A stretch of DNA of 64,000 nt from Acetivibrio ethanolgignens (GCF_001461035.1 NZ_LNAM01000112.1:1-64000); one strand, 5' to 3'; shown: positions 1 through 8,153, counted from the first letter of the stretch. The notes: generated by a model from the letters alone, not told the origin. Program-made: numbers and translations.

Positions 1-1529
1 TAGAGATACTGGAACACGTTTAGCTTGTTTGCTTTTGCAGTCTCTACCAGACTGTATATGATGCTGCTCGCTTTTGCTCCGTCTACGGATGTGTGGAACA
101 GGGAATTCTTTCTTCCTATGGCATAACTTTTTGCTTTGCGTTCTGCAGCATTGTTGGAAAGTTCACAACGGCCATCCTGCAGATAGGTGCGCAGACTATC
201 CCTGTGATTTTGGGCGTACTTCACCGCTTTCTCAAACTTGCTTCCCTTTGTAGGGGTTAGCGAATCGAGCCAGTTACAGAAACGATCCCATATTGGTACT
301 TCCTGTTCCTGTCTTTTGGCTTTTCGTTCTTCAAAGGATAGATCCTTGAATTCCCGTTCCAAATAGAACAGTTTATTGCAGTAAGCAACTCCGATCTCCG
401 CAGGAATGTACTTTTCCAGATCCTCCTGTGGTATTTCCGGTTCTTTGATTGCTTCCGGTGAGTTGATATCCAGCAGTTTCATGGTCTTTTTACGTTCCGC
501 AGGCAATGCTTCGAAAAATTTCCTGCGGCAATGAGCCATGCAGCATGCTAAAAGGACATCTTCCACCTTATTATAACCCTGATAACCGTCACACTGGAGC
601 AATCCCTTGAATCCTTTCAGGAACTGTTGTGGATAGATTCCTCCTCTGCCCGGCTGGTATTCATACAGAACGATCTTAGGAAGATCATCACTTCCGGAAG
701 TATAGAGCCACATATAAGAGGTGGACTGTGGTGTTTTGCCGTCCTCCCGTAAAACCTGACAGGTTGTCTCATCTGCATGTATCACTTCCCTGTTTAGAAG
801 TTCCTCATGCAGTCTCTCGTAGATTGGCACAAGGTACTTCTGGGTTGAAAGAATACACCAGTTAGCCATTGTCTCTCTTGGGATTTTTGCGCCCAACTGC
901 AGCATAGCTGCTTCCAGTCGATAATAAGGCAGTCCCATAAAGCATTTATTGAACATAACATATGACACAGACGATGCCGAAGCAGGACTGTGTGGGATCA
1001 ATGCTGCCGGAACGACGCCTTTCTTAAAGGATCCATCATGATCCTTTTTACACTCCGGACAGATAAGCACTTCCTGCATATAACGGATGCGCTCCACTTT
1101 TGCCGGTGTGATCCGTAGTTCTTCCCGGACAAAGGTTGGTTTCAGTGGAACCATCTCGGCATTGCACCAATCGCAGAAACGTTCCGTTTCCGGCACTGGG
1201 CAGATGATCTCCCTGACTGGAAGATTTGCGTATAGATCTTCCCTGGTCGCTTTTGGTTTACGCTCCCGGGTATGTGCCTTAACGTTGACTTTTTTCGTTT
1301 CTTCCGGACTGGATACTTCCTTCTTTTTACGTGCAGATGTTTTCTCACTGCTTACTCCGAAAAACTGGCGTTTGAACTCTTCCAGTGTTTCTTCCAGGTT
1401 TGCTTTCACAGAACGAAGTTCGTCCACAACTCCACGAAGCTCTTTGATGGTTGCTTCCTGTTCCTCGATACGAGATGCCTGCATCTCAATGATCTTTTTT
1501 AGTAGTTCAATTTCTTCTGTTGCTGACAT
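1..1529 (-). CDS. tnpC: IS66 family transposase TnpC, C-terminus cut by the window edge
   Basis: This is the DDE transposase of the IS66 element; about 509 codons are visible and no stop is reached. The minus-strand start at 1529 reads MSATEEIELLKKI, preceded by a GGAGG site. The protein opens with a coiled coil (residues about 1-45). A four-cysteine zinc-finger-like region follows (CPVPETERFCDWC, later CPEC), then the catalytic core with HADETTCQV and, late, the CELSNNAAER stretch that holds the last acidic residue. A second ATG five bases upstream gives only an 11-residue frame, so 1529 is preferred. It acts with TnpA and TnpB on the element ends. Confidence 0.93.
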   Translation of the reverse strand, partial: MSATEEIELLKKIIEMQASRIEEQEATIKELRGVVDELRSVKANLEETLEEFKRQFFGVSSEKTSARKKKEVSSPEETKKVNVKAHTRERKPKATREDLYANLPVREIICPVPETERFCDWCNAEMVPLKPTFVREELRITPAKVERIRYMQEVLICPECKKDHDGSFKKGVVPAALIPHSPASASSVSYVMFNKCFMGLPYYRLEAAMLQLGAKIPRETMANWCILSTQKYLVPIYERLHEELLNREVIHADETTCQVLREDGKTPQSTSYMWLYTSGSDDLPKIVLYEYQPGRGGIYPQQFLKGFKGLLQCDGYQGYNKVEDVLLACCMAHCRRKFFEALPAERKKTMKLLDINSPEAIKEPEIPQEDLEKYIPAEIGVAYCNKLFYLEREFKDLSFEERKAKRQEQEVPIWDRFCNWLDSLTPTKGSKFEKAVKYAQNHRDSLRTYLQDGRCELSNNAAERKAKSYAIGRKNSLFHTSVDGAKASSIIYSLVETAKANKLNVFQYL

Positions 1530-1673
1530 CTCATACCTCCTGCGTTTTCTTTTATTATAAGAAATACCAGAAGTATTGACAAATGGGTGTCTGCACAGGT
1601 ATCGTCATTTTGACGGTGTATAACTTTTCTGAAAGTCCTGTAAAACCTGTTGGTTTCCGTTTTTTTCAGATAT

Positions 1674-1749
1674 GTTATCCACATCAATGCCCTGAAGAGT
1701 ATGGAAAAGACCATTGTTTGTCTTACTTCAGAGCATTGATGTGGATAAC
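1674..1749. repeat. Imperfect inverted repeat between tnpC and tnpB
   Basis: Bases 1674-1697 and 1726-1749 are inverted copies of a 24-base sequence with one mismatch, separated by 28 bases. Each arm contains GTTATCCACATCAATGC. The structure lies in the 281-base gap between the start of tnpC (1529) and the end of tnpB (1811). It could fold in the transposase mRNA or be a remnant of a small palindromic element; neither is proven. Confidence 0.7.
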
Positions 1750-1810
1750 CGTAGTCTTTTCATGAATAACGGTTATTCACTAAAAAATATTTTTCTCCAT
1801 ATTGCACAAA

Positions 1811-2176
1811 TCAATAAGAGTGTTTCGCTTTTTTGTTTGTTGGACGGATTGCCTTTGGCTGGTCAATGGAAAGACCTTCCATCAGCCAGCGGAATTCCTG
1901 TCTGGTAAGAGGTCGTACCTCGGAAGGATTCCCTGGCCATTGAAATTTTCCATTACTGTCCAGTCTTTTATAAAGAAGACAGAAACCATCCTTGTCAAAA
2001 TACAGTGCTTTCAAGGTATTGCGACGTCTCCCGCAAAAAAGATAAAGTGCATTTGCATAGGGATCCATTTGGTATGTGTCCCGGATGATTGCCATTAATC
2101 CATCTATACTGCGTCTCATATCCGTTCTCCCCGTTATGCAGTATATCTTGGAGATCCCGGAAATATCGCCTAACAT
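1811..2176 (-). CDS. tnpB: IS66 family accessory protein TnpB (Orf2)
   Basis: A 121-residue protein of the IS66 Orf2/TnpB family, needed with TnpA for IS66 transposition although its exact role is unknown. The diagnostic region is residues 13-40 (YCITGRTDMRRSIDGL) followed by LYLFCGRRRNTLKALYFDKDG, which are hallmark sequences of this family. Length is normal for the family. It overlaps the end of tnpA by 7 bases, as is common in these elements, suggesting translational coupling. The C-terminus is lysine-rich. Confidence 0.93.
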   Translation of the reverse strand: MLGDISGISKIYCITGRTDMRRSIDGLMAIIRDTYQMDPYANALYLFCGRRRNTLKALYFDKDGFCLLYKRLDSNGKFQWPGNPSEVRPLTRQEFRWLMEGLSIDQPKAIRPTNKKAKHSY

Positions 2177-2553
2177 AGAAACCGCAACGCAGAGAGTGTA
2201 TTTTGAATGATCTCCTGTGTTGCTCCGGTTGAAATTTCAACCGATATTCCATGAACAGTCAATCGGACTGCCACTGCATTATCCGGTACAGTTTCTAAAA
2301 GTGTTTGGGATGCACCTTCATCATCCTCAATGATCAAAGGAACAACCTCCTGGACTTCATTTTTGCAGGAACCATTACGACTTGGAATTTCACAGGCCTT
2401 TTTTCGCAGCTGCTTTACATGATAATAAAAAGTAGGAGCTGCGATGTTGTTTTCCTGCAGCCACTGAAAGTCTGATTTGCCACTGGCTCTGCATTCCTGA
2501 ATGATGTTCAGCCAGTAACGGTCCTTTTCGGATAAGATTTCTTGATAATCCAT
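2170..2553 (-). CDS. tnpA: IS66 family accessory protein TnpA
   Basis: A 127-residue IS66 TnpA-type protein. Residues about 10-50 (ECRASGKSDFQWLQENNIA, then TFYYHVKQLRKKA) form the helix-turn-helix-like DNA-binding segment typical of the family. The C-terminal half ends in VRLTVHGISVEISTGA, a conserved beta segment of these proteins. It is the promoter-proximal gene of the element and overlaps tnpB. The distance from its start to the right element end is 179 bases. Confidence 0.9.
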   Translation of the reverse strand: MDYQEILSEKDRYWLNIIQECRASGKSDFQWLQENNIAAPTFYYHVKQLRKKACEIPSRNGSCKNEVQEVVPLIIEDDEGASQTLLETVPDNAVAVRLTVHGISVEISTGATQEIIQNTLSALRFLC

Positions 2554-2715
2554 TTGAGTATGTCAACTCCATCCCTGATGTACTTTGGAGTAAAATGCTT
2601 TCATTCTAAAACACATTTGAGAGTGAAATGCTCTTAAGCCAACATGACAGATCCGTAAGATATTTACTCCATGTATTAGGATTATCTCATAAAAAGGTGA
2701 TGCATAGGAACGGTA

Positions 2716-2732
2716 GGTTATTCATCGCTTAC
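2716..2732. repeat. Right terminal inverted repeat of the IS66 element
   Basis: Read on the minus strand these 17 bases are GTAAGCGATGAATAACC. IS66 elements characteristically begin with GTAA followed by GCG. The reading frame that resumes at 2733 has no start of its own, which fits an insertion boundary here. The partner repeat is outside the window. Confidence 0.7.
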
Positions 2733-3063
2733 GAAAATGGAGGAACCGGAACGCAAGAAGCGGATCCGTCAGTATAATGATATCCTTGCTGAAGCTTCCG
2801 AGCAGACAAAGAAGTCAGGAAAAGCCGTGGACATGCTGTTGGGTTGCACAGGTTTCTTGCCTCTTGAACAGACCTTGTCAATGGTGCTTAACGTATTGGG
2901 AATGTTAAAAGGGGCACCGGATATGATGCCGGGAGCAGAGGAAAAACAAAAAATGAAAGAGTTAAGTCAGGTGGCAGAGAAGCTGGGAGCACAGAATCCA
3001 GAAGAAACAGCGGAAGAGGTATATTTGTTAGACCGGATTTCTCCGGTTGCGATTTTAAGGTAA
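2733..3063 (+). pseudogene. 3' remnant of a gene cut by IS66; product not recognised
   Basis: The open frame (about 108 residues from an internal ATG at 2737) starts directly at the IS66 end and has no ribosome-binding site, because the bases upstream belong to the element. It encodes a highly charged, mostly helical sequence (EEPERKKRIRQYNDILAEA) with a short hydrophobic helix in the middle and an acidic C-terminal half. I do not recognise the family. The most economical reading is the C-terminal end of a longer protein whose 5' part lies left of the insertion sequence, outside the window. Confidence 0.65.
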
Positions 3064-3075
3064 AATTATCTTTTA

Positions 3076-3104
3076 TTGAAAATTTTGTTTAGGTGTGTTA
3101 TCGT
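3076..3104 (+). promoter_or_regulatory. Candidate promoter of the type I toxin mRNA
   Basis: TTGAAA at 3076-3081 is followed 16 bases later by TTATCG preceded by TGTG (an extended -10). The downstream leader contains a segment at 3111-3137 that is repeated in inverted form at 3312-3338. The -10 match is only moderate, so placement is tentative. Confidence 0.4.
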
Positions 3105-3161
3105 AATGATAGGTAGTCAACCTGCTGGGTGGTTTCCACTTCCGGAAGGAGGTGGTATCTG

Positions 3162-3260
3162 TTGAGTACATATGAAGAATTTATGATAATCATAGCTGTT
3201 GCAAGCTTGATAGTATCTATTTTAACATATAACGACAGCAAGAAAGGTAGAAAAAAATAA
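3162..3260 (+). CDS. Holin-like membrane toxin peptide of a type I toxin-antitoxin pair
   Basis: A 32-residue peptide starting at TTG 3162 (MSTYEEFMIIIAVASL, one hydrophobic helix, then NDSKKGRKK). This layout, an acidic N-terminus, a single membrane helix and a short basic tail, matches the putative holin-like toxins common in Bacillota. A strong AGGAGGTGG site sits just upstream. An antisense promoter lies beyond the gene and a shared bidirectional terminator overlaps the stop codon, which is the usual organisation of type I toxin-antitoxin loci. The peptide would insert in the membrane when the antisense RNA is lost. No experimental link is visible here. Confidence 0.75.
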   Translation: MSTYEEFMIIIAVASLIVSILTYNDSKKGRKK

Positions 3261-3342
3261 CCACCCCGCCGACCAAGTGAGTTGGTTATTTTTTAATAAC
3301 ATAACATAATTGGAAGCCACTCTGTGGAGTTGGCTACCTTGT
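3251..3342 (-). ncRNA. Candidate antitoxin antisense RNA
   Basis: A good minus-strand promoter (3349-3377) would start RNA near 3342 and run toward the toxin gene. The hairpin at 3256-3290 followed on the minus strand by a T-run (plus-strand A-run 3251-3257) would stop it within the toxin gene's 3' end. The two transcripts would therefore share about 40 bases of complementarity at the terminator. Ends are predicted only. Confidence 0.6.
3256..3294. terminator. Bidirectional terminator shared by toxin and antisense RNA
   Basis: Perfect 8-bp arms AATAACCA (3256-3263) and TGGTTATT (3283-3290), with Ts to 3294 on the plus strand and an A-run 3251-3257 giving Ts on the minus strand. It overlaps the toxin stop codon. 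Confidence 0.8.
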
Positions 3343-3348
3343 ACCTTT

Positions 3349-3377
3349 ATACTACATTACTTTTATTAAGATGTCAA
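3349..3377 (-). promoter_or_regulatory. Promoter of the antisense RNA
   Basis: On the minus strand TTGACA (3377-3372) is followed by a 17-base spacer and TAGTAT (3354-3349). This is the best sigma-A match in the 3.0-3.5 kb region and points toward the toxin gene, with no minus-strand protein gene behind it. Confidence 0.75.
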
Positions 3378-3381
3378 GTAA

Positions 3382-3468
3382 TATAAATATGACAAGATTT
3401 TTATAAAAGAATATGGTGAAGAAGTTGAATATTCATTGGATTTATTACAGATAAAAGATAAGCAATAA
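3382..3468 (+). other. Short open remnant, possible 3' end of a lost gene
   Basis: Bases 3382-3468 read as 28 in-frame codons ending IKEYGEEVEYSLDLLQIKD before a stop. The codon use looks coding, but there is no start codon or ribosome-binding site and a stop lies just upstream. It may be the tail of a deleted gene. The family is not recognised. Confidence 0.3.
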
Positions 3469-3518
3469 TACGCTGAAACAGACTCTTTTTCTAGAGTAGA
3501 GGAATAGAACGGAAAATT

Positions 3519-3992
3519 ATGAAAACTAAATTATTCTGGCTTCCAGCCGTAGCTTTAATGATAATAATATTTTATTTTTCCAGCCAGCCTGCGGAGGTTT
3601 CTGGAAATCTAAGCGGAGGAATTGCTTATCGGATTGTCCGTTTGGCAGCAGATGTGACTGGACAGGAATGGAAAGAGGAAGAATTGCTTTTGCTGGCAGA
3701 AAAGCTGGATTACCCGATTAGAAAGATGGCTCATTTAACAGAATATGCATTATTAGGAATGGCAGTCGCTTTAGGAGGAGTGCATGGAAGCAGTTGGAGC
3801 AACTACAGTATAAAAAAGCAGTATTTTCTGGTGCAGATAATCGGAAGTCTTTATGCGGCCGGTGATGAGATACATCAGCTCTTTGTTCCGGGGAGAGCCG
3901 GACTTGTTGGGGATGTACTGATTGATAGCTTAGGGATATTGATTGGGTGGCTGGTGTTTTACTTATTTGCCACTGTTTTCGGATTATACTGA
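3519..3992 (+). CDS. VanZ-like family membrane protein
   Basis: A 157-residue protein of the VanZ-like family. It has an N-terminal membrane helix (residues 5-20) followed by FSSQPAEVS, the typical first family motif. Later come RKMAHLTEYALLG (about 73-85) and the signature DEIHQLFVPGRAGLVGDVLID (split here only by description, about 119-139), then a last membrane helix. VanZ itself gives low-level teicoplanin resistance, but most homologues have no known role; nothing here links this one to glycopeptides. It stands alone, convergent with the next gene, and the two share a hairpin at 3994-4019. Confidence 0.88.
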   Translation: MKTKLFWLPAVALMIIIFYFSSQPAEVSGNLSGGIAYRIVRLAADVTGQEWKEEELLLLAEKLDYPIRKMAHLTEYALLGMAVALGGVHGSSWSNYSIKKQYFLVQIIGSLYAAGDEIHQLFVPGRAGLVGDVLIDSLGILIGWLVFYLFATVFGLY

Positions 3993-3993
3993 G

Positions 3994-4019
3994 GCGAGGC
4001 GGATAAATTCCGACCTCGC
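3994..4019. terminator. Hairpin between convergent genes
   Basis: Arms GCGAGGCGG and CCGACCTCGC (3994-4002 with 4010-4019, one unpaired base) enclose a 7-base loop and are followed by TATTTTC. It probably ends VanZ transcripts and, with a weaker T-run, those of the opposing regulator gene. Confidence 0.55.
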
Positions 4020-4029
4020 TATTTTCATA

Positions 4030-4419
4030 CTATCCTCTATTTTTCCGTTTCCGGAAAATTTTAATAGAAATCAAATCCACAAAATCCTCTTTCTCTTCAT
4101 TGGAAAGCTGGGAGAAAAGATTTAAAAGCTTTTGCTCCTGGGGAGAAAGAAGCTTAAGATTATCTGGAGAAGGAAGAGTCTCCGCCACCTCATTGGAAGG
4201 AATATTTTCTGCCGTACAAGGGGATAGTAGCTCAGACAGAGACATATTATATAAGGAAGCTAATTTTTCAAGTATGTAGAAATCAGGGGTTCTGGTCCCC
4301 TTTTCATAATGGCAGTATCCCTGTTTTGAGATATTCAGATAATTGCCTAGTGTCTGCTGGGTGAGGTGATGCTTTTGACGTAGACCTTTCAGTCTGATAG
4401 CTAATGATATGGAATCCAT
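4030..4419 (-). CDS. XRE-family helix-turn-helix regulator
   Basis: A 129-residue DNA-binding protein. Residues 5-62 are a classic Cro/C1-type helix-turn-helix: IRLKGLRQKHHLTQQTLGNY, then KQGYCHYEKGTRTPD and a trailing helix. After a proline/serine linker, residues 95-129 form an acidic helix (SNEEKEDFVDLI) and a basic tail. The target is unknown. It diverges from the polysaccharide gene at 4640, so regulation of that operon is possible but unproven. The start at 4419 gives the standard N-terminus and has an AAGAAAGG-type site upstream. Confidence 0.85.
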   Translation of the reverse strand: MDSISLAIRLKGLRQKHHLTQQTLGNYLNISKQGYCHYEKGTRTPDFYILEKLASLYNMSLSELLSPCTAENIPSNEVAETLPSPDNLKLLSPQEQKLLNLFSQLSNEEKEDFVDLISIKIFRKRKNRG

Positions 4420-4570
4420 GTTTCTATCCTTCTTTCATTTTTCTCAGAGTATCTGGTTTATGGAAGTATAACAAGTTTTAGACATAAAAGACGGAAAATG
4501 CAACGTAATGTTTATAAAATAAGTCAACGATATGAAGTGGATATCTCCTTTTATGATGGAAGGGTTTTCA

Positions 4571-4599
4571 TTGAATATTTTTAGCTTCTATAGTATAAT
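4571..4599 (+). promoter_or_regulatory. Sigma-A promoter of the polysaccharide gene pair
   Basis: TTGAAT (4571-4576), a 17-base spacer and TATAAT (4594-4599) lie about 40 bases before the Wzz-like gene. Confidence 0.75.
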
Positions 4600-4639
4600 A
4601 GAAATGCTGTAATATTATAAGATAAAAAGAGAGGTAATT

Positions 4640-6115
4640 ATGAATACAGAAGAAAGAGAAATTAGTTTGATTGATTTACTGGTTTATGTAGTAAAGGGAT
4701 GGAGAAGCATTCTGGTATGGATGCTGCTTATGGCAATTTTCTTAGGTTGCATACAGTATGTAAGAGAAGTAAAGGCCGCCAGGGAGTACCAGGTGGCAAA
4801 GCCGGTGACGGGTGAGGAGCAGAAGGAACAGGCTGCTGTTACGATAGAACAGCTTCGTAAGGAAATGCCGGAAGAAGAAGTAAAGGCAGTTAATAAGGTG
4901 GTACGCCTGGAAAAGGAATATGCTATGCAGTTCGATTATTTGCAGAACTCACTTTTGATGGCAATGAATCCATATGAAGTAGCAGTTGCGAGATTACAGT
5001 ACTGGGTAGATACGAAGCATAAGACGAACTATGCGGGAATTACAGAACGGGATGTTACTGTTGACATTGTGAAATCATACATAAACCGTGCAAAGGATGG
5101 CAGCTGGCAGAAGGCAGCACTAAAGGCAGCTGGTGTAGAAATAGAACCACAATATTTTGGCGAAATGATTAGTGTAATTGATAATAACACTTCTTTTACA
5201 ATTATCGTAAAGTATCCGGATGAGGAGAAGCTTCGCAAGATAATTGCTGTTCTGGAGAAGGAGCTGGAGAACTATCAGGATGAATTTGCCTCTGTATTTG
5301 GAGTACATAAACTGAGTCTGGTAAATGAGTCTGTTGAGATGACAGTGGATAATGATATTTATAATCTGCAACAGCTGAGGAAAAATAATTTATTAAATTT
5401 AGAAAATAATATTGCTAATTATAAGAATGCATTTAATGATAATCAGAAGAGCTTATATGCAGGTGAGATTATTGTAAGAGAAGAGGAAACAGAGGATACA
5501 GAGCAGACAGAGGCAGAAGAGCCGGTAATTGCAACACCGCCGACCCCACAGCTTAGAGTGAAATATATTCTTCTTGGAGCGATTCTTGGAGCTTTTTTGG
5601 TTTGTATGCTGCGGGCAATGAGATATATTCTTTCAGGAAAGCTGAAGGCAGAGGACAATATAGAAGGGTATCTTGGTATAGCTGGTCTTGGCTATATTGA
5701 GGAAAATGAAAAGGAAGCGAAGGGAGCTTTGGAAAAGCTGGATGCATGGATTGACGGCCTGTCAAAACGGAATTTTCCTAATCTGTCAAAGGAACAGCAG
5801 CTTAAAATGATAGTTTCTAATATTTCACTTTATTGCGAAAAGGGAGCTATGAAACATATTTATCTGAATAGTTCAGTAAATTGTACACAGGAAAAGACTG
5901 CTGAGCTGGTTCGGCTGTTGTCAGAAAAAGGCATCGAGGTGAAAGAAGGCTTTAGTATTTTAAGGGATGCTAAAGCTATGGAGGATATGAGCCGTGCAGA
6001 TGGCATTGTATTCTTTGAGCAGGCCGGTAAGTCCCGTTATGAGGATTTAGAGCGGGAAATCAAGCTTTGCCGGGAACACGGAAAGACGGTAATCGGCATG
6101 GTTGTTTTAGTGTAA
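4640..6115 (+). CDS. Wzz-like polysaccharide co-polymerase with degenerate kinase-like C-terminus
   Basis: A 491-residue inner-membrane protein of the chain-length-determinant type. The N-terminus has the short cytosolic motif EISLIDLLVYVVKGWRSI and a membrane helix (about 25-42). A long extracellular helical segment follows, then a proline-containing second membrane helix (about 307-330). This layout matches Wzz/CpsC-type proteins that set polysaccharide length. The cytosolic tail (about 390-491) resembles the fold order of the CpsD/BY-kinase domain: MKHIYLNSS, then ADGIVFFEQAGKSRYEDLE, and a final GKTVIGMVVL. However, the P-loop (GxxGxGKS/T) is absent, so it is probably a non-catalytic relic. 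It heads a two-gene operon with the dehydratase 24 bases downstream. Confidence 0.82.
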   Translation: MNTEEREISLIDLLVYVVKGWRSILVWMLLMAIFLGCIQYVREVKAAREYQVAKPVTGEEQKEQAAVTIEQLRKEMPEEEVKAVNKVVRLEKEYAMQFDYLQNSLLMAMNPYEVAVARLQYWVDTKHKTNYAGITERDVTVDIVKSYINRAKDGSWQKAALKAAGVEIEPQYFGEMISVIDNNTSFTIIVKYPDEEKLRKIIAVLEKELENYQDEFASVFGVHKLSLVNESVEMTVDNDIYNLQQLRKNNLLNLENNIANYKNAFNDNQKSLYAGEIIVREEETEDTEQTEAEEPVIATPPTPQLRVKYILLGAILGAFLVCMLRAMRYILSGKLKAEDNIEGYLGIAGLGYIEENEKEAKGALEKLDAWIDGLSKRNFPNLSKEQQLKMIVSNISLYCEKGAMKHIYLNSSVNCTQEKTAELVRLLSEKGIEVKEGFSILRDAKAMEDMSRADGIVFFEQAGKSRYEDLEREIKLCREHGKTVIGMVVLV

Positions 6116-6139
6116 GATTACGAATAGGATGAAATAGAG

Positions 6140-7999
6140 ATGCAGCTAGATAAACAGTTATGGGTACGTCGGGCGTTTTTGCTGATACTGGATGTGCTTC
6201 TGATAAATTTCGCATCGTTATGTGCGATTACGATACGATATGATTTTAGTATAGGAAATGTTGATCCTAAATACAGTGAAGCAATTATAAACTATATGTG
6301 GATACATACATTTCTAACCGTGGCGGTTTTCTTTGCTTTTCGCTTGTACAACAGCTTATGGAAGTATGCAAGTATAGAGGAAATGACAAATATTATTTAT
6401 GCCTGTATGCTTTCCGAGGTTGTACATTATGTTGGGATGAATTTTTTCCTGGAAGGTAAGTTTTCAGGCTATGTAATGCCGAGAAGCTTCTGGCCGCTGG
6501 ATTTGATGTTCCTATTGATTTTTGTCGGGGGAAGCCGGTTCTTTTATCGGGCTCTCAGGATGTTTAATAATCAATATCGGACGGATTCTAAAAAACATAT
6601 TATGATTATTGGTGCCGGAGCTGCGGCCAATACCATTATTAAGGAAATCAGTGAGAGTCAGTACCTGGACGGCAAGGTGGTCTGTGCCATTGATGATGAC
6701 AGAGTGAAGCTTCGCAGCTATATCCAGGGTGTTAAGGTAGTAGGGGACAGACGGGATATCGGCTGGGCGGTTAAGCGTTATAATGTAACAGATATTATTA
6801 TTGCTATTCCTTCTCTTCCGAGAAAGGATCTGAAAACTTTGGTAGACATATGTAAGGAAACAAACTGTACGATTAAGACACTGCCTGGTATTTATCAGCT
6901 GATTAATGAAGAGGTCAGTGTAAGCCGGCTTCGGAATGTGGAGATTGAGGACCTTCTGGGAAGGGATTCCATCGATTTGGATACAGGGAGAATCATGGGC
7001 TATGTCAAGGATAAGGTGGTTATGGTAACCGGCGGCGGAGGCTCCATTGGAAGTGAGCTGTGCCGTCAGCTGACAAAGCATCAGCCGAAGCAGCTGATTA
7101 TCCTGGAAATCTACGAAAATAATGCCTACGATATTCAGCAGGAGCTAAGGACAAAGTACCCGAAGCTGAACCTGGTTGTTTTGATTGCTTCTGTGAGGAA
7201 TTCTAACCGTATGGAGCAGATTTTTGAGAAATACCATCCGGAGCTGGTATACCATGCAGCGGCTCACAAGCATGTACCGTTGATGGAGGACAGCCCGAAT
7301 GAAGCCATTAAAAATAATGTCTATGGTACACTGAAGCTGGTACGGCTCTGTGATAAATATGGAGTAAAGAGGTTTGTACAGATATCTACAGATAAGGCTG
7401 TCAATCCGACCAATGTTATGGGAGCCTCCAAGCGGATGTGTGAAATGATTGTCCAGGCTTATAATAACCGCTCTGCAACAGAGTTTGTAGCAGTTCGGTT
7501 TGGCAATGTACTGGGGAGCAACGGCAGTGTGATTCCGCTCTTTAAAAAGCAGATAGCTGCCGGAGGACCGGTTACGGTGACTCACCCGGATATCATCCGT
7601 TACTTTATGACAATCCCGGAGGCGGTTTCTTTGGTGCTGCAGGCCGGAGCCCTGGCAAAGGGCGGCGAAATCTTTGTCCTGGATATGGGAGAGCCTGTGA
7701 AGATTGATGATTTAGCGAGAAATTTAATCCGATTGTCAGGCTATGTGCCAGATCGTGATATTGAAATCAAGTACACAGGGCTTCGTCCGGGAGAAAAGCT
7801 ATATGAGGAGCTTTTAATGGATGAGGAAGGCATGCAGAATACGGAGAACAAGCTGATACATATTGGTAGGCCAATTGATTTTGATGAGGAAGGCTTTTTA
7901 AAACGGTTGGATGAGATGTACCAGACGATTACCAGCGAACAGGCAGATGTGCGGGCTTTTGTAAAGAAGATTGTGCCGACCTATCAGCCGAAGGAATAA
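6140..7999 (+). CDS. Membrane-bound nucleotide-sugar 4,6-dehydratase (CapD/WbpM/PglF type)
   Basis: A 619-residue protein with four N-terminal membrane helices (about 10-125), a first nucleotide-binding-like domain (about 150-270, MIIGAGAAANTI) and a C-terminal extended SDR domain. The SDR domain carries TGGGGSIGSELC (about 295-306) for NAD(P). It also has STDKAVNPTNVMGASKRMCEM (about 415-435), where Met replaces the usual catalytic Tyr, as in the WbpM/PglF/FlaA1 group. These enzymes make UDP-4-keto-6-deoxy-HexNAc from UDP-GlcNAc, feeding bacillosamine- or FucNAc-type sugars. Length is typical of the membrane class. It follows the Wzz-like gene and is the last gene of a short polysaccharide fragment; no glycosyltransferases follow. 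Confidence 0.93.
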   Translation: MQLDKQLWVRRAFLLILDVLLINFASLCAITIRYDFSIGNVDPKYSEAIINYMWIHTFLTVAVFFAFRLYNSLWKYASIEEMTNIIYACMLSEVVHYVGMNFFLEGKFSGYVMPRSFWPLDLMFLLIFVGGSRFFYRALRMFNNQYRTDSKKHIMIIGAGAAANTIIKEISESQYLDGKVVCAIDDDRVKLRSYIQGVKVVGDRRDIGWAVKRYNVTDIIIAIPSLPRKDLKTLVDICKETNCTIKTLPGIYQLINEEVSVSRLRNVEIEDLLGRDSIDLDTGRIMGYVKDKVVMVTGGGGSIGSELCRQLTKHQPKQLIILEIYENNAYDIQQELRTKYPKLNLVVLIASVRNSNRMEQIFEKYHPELVYHAAAHKHVPLMEDSPNEAIKNNVYGTLKLVRLCDKYGVKRFVQISTDKAVNPTNVMGASKRMCEMIVQAYNNRSATEFVAVRFGNVLGSNGSVIPLFKKQIAAGGPVTVTHPDIIRYFMTIPEAVSLVLQAGALAKGGEIFVLDMGEPVKIDDLARNLIRLSGYVPDRDIEIKYTGLRPGEKLYEELLMDEEGMQNTENKLIHIGRPIDFDEEGFLKRLDEMYQTITSEQADVRAFVKKIVPTYQPKE

Positions 8000-8153
8000 G
8001 GATATTATCCAGATGGTACTCCAAAGCAGCCGAAGCCAGTTTCTATGATGGAAATTCAAAAAAGATAGGTTATGCCCAAGGATGTATCAGCTGACATAGG
8101 GATGGCGGGCGGAACAGTTACAGTAAAAAGTTAAAAATATATTTTTGATATTT

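Larger units (their letters stand above)
1..2732 (-). mobile_element. IS66-family insertion sequence, right part complete, left end outside the window
   Basis: Three genes on the minus strand in the order tnpA, tnpB, tnpC are the standard IS66 set. The right end is placed at 2732 because bases 2716-2732, read on the minus strand, begin GTAAGCG, the usual start of IS66 terminal repeats. The next eight bases (2733-2740) would be the target duplication, but the other copy lies beyond the left edge, so this cannot be confirmed. The element interrupts a coding frame that continues at 2733. All three transposition genes look intact as far as visible, so the element could be active. Confidence 0.9.

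Noticed and set aside
3111-3338. Direct-repeat pairing as in the Enterococcus par (Fst) locus
   Set aside because: The two leader repeats are inverted relative to each other, so the two RNAs carry like rather than complementary sequence; pairing would be at the terminator instead.
6512-7081. 189-codon frame on the minus strand
   Set aside because: Antisense to the 4,6-dehydratase gene with no start signal or family resemblance.
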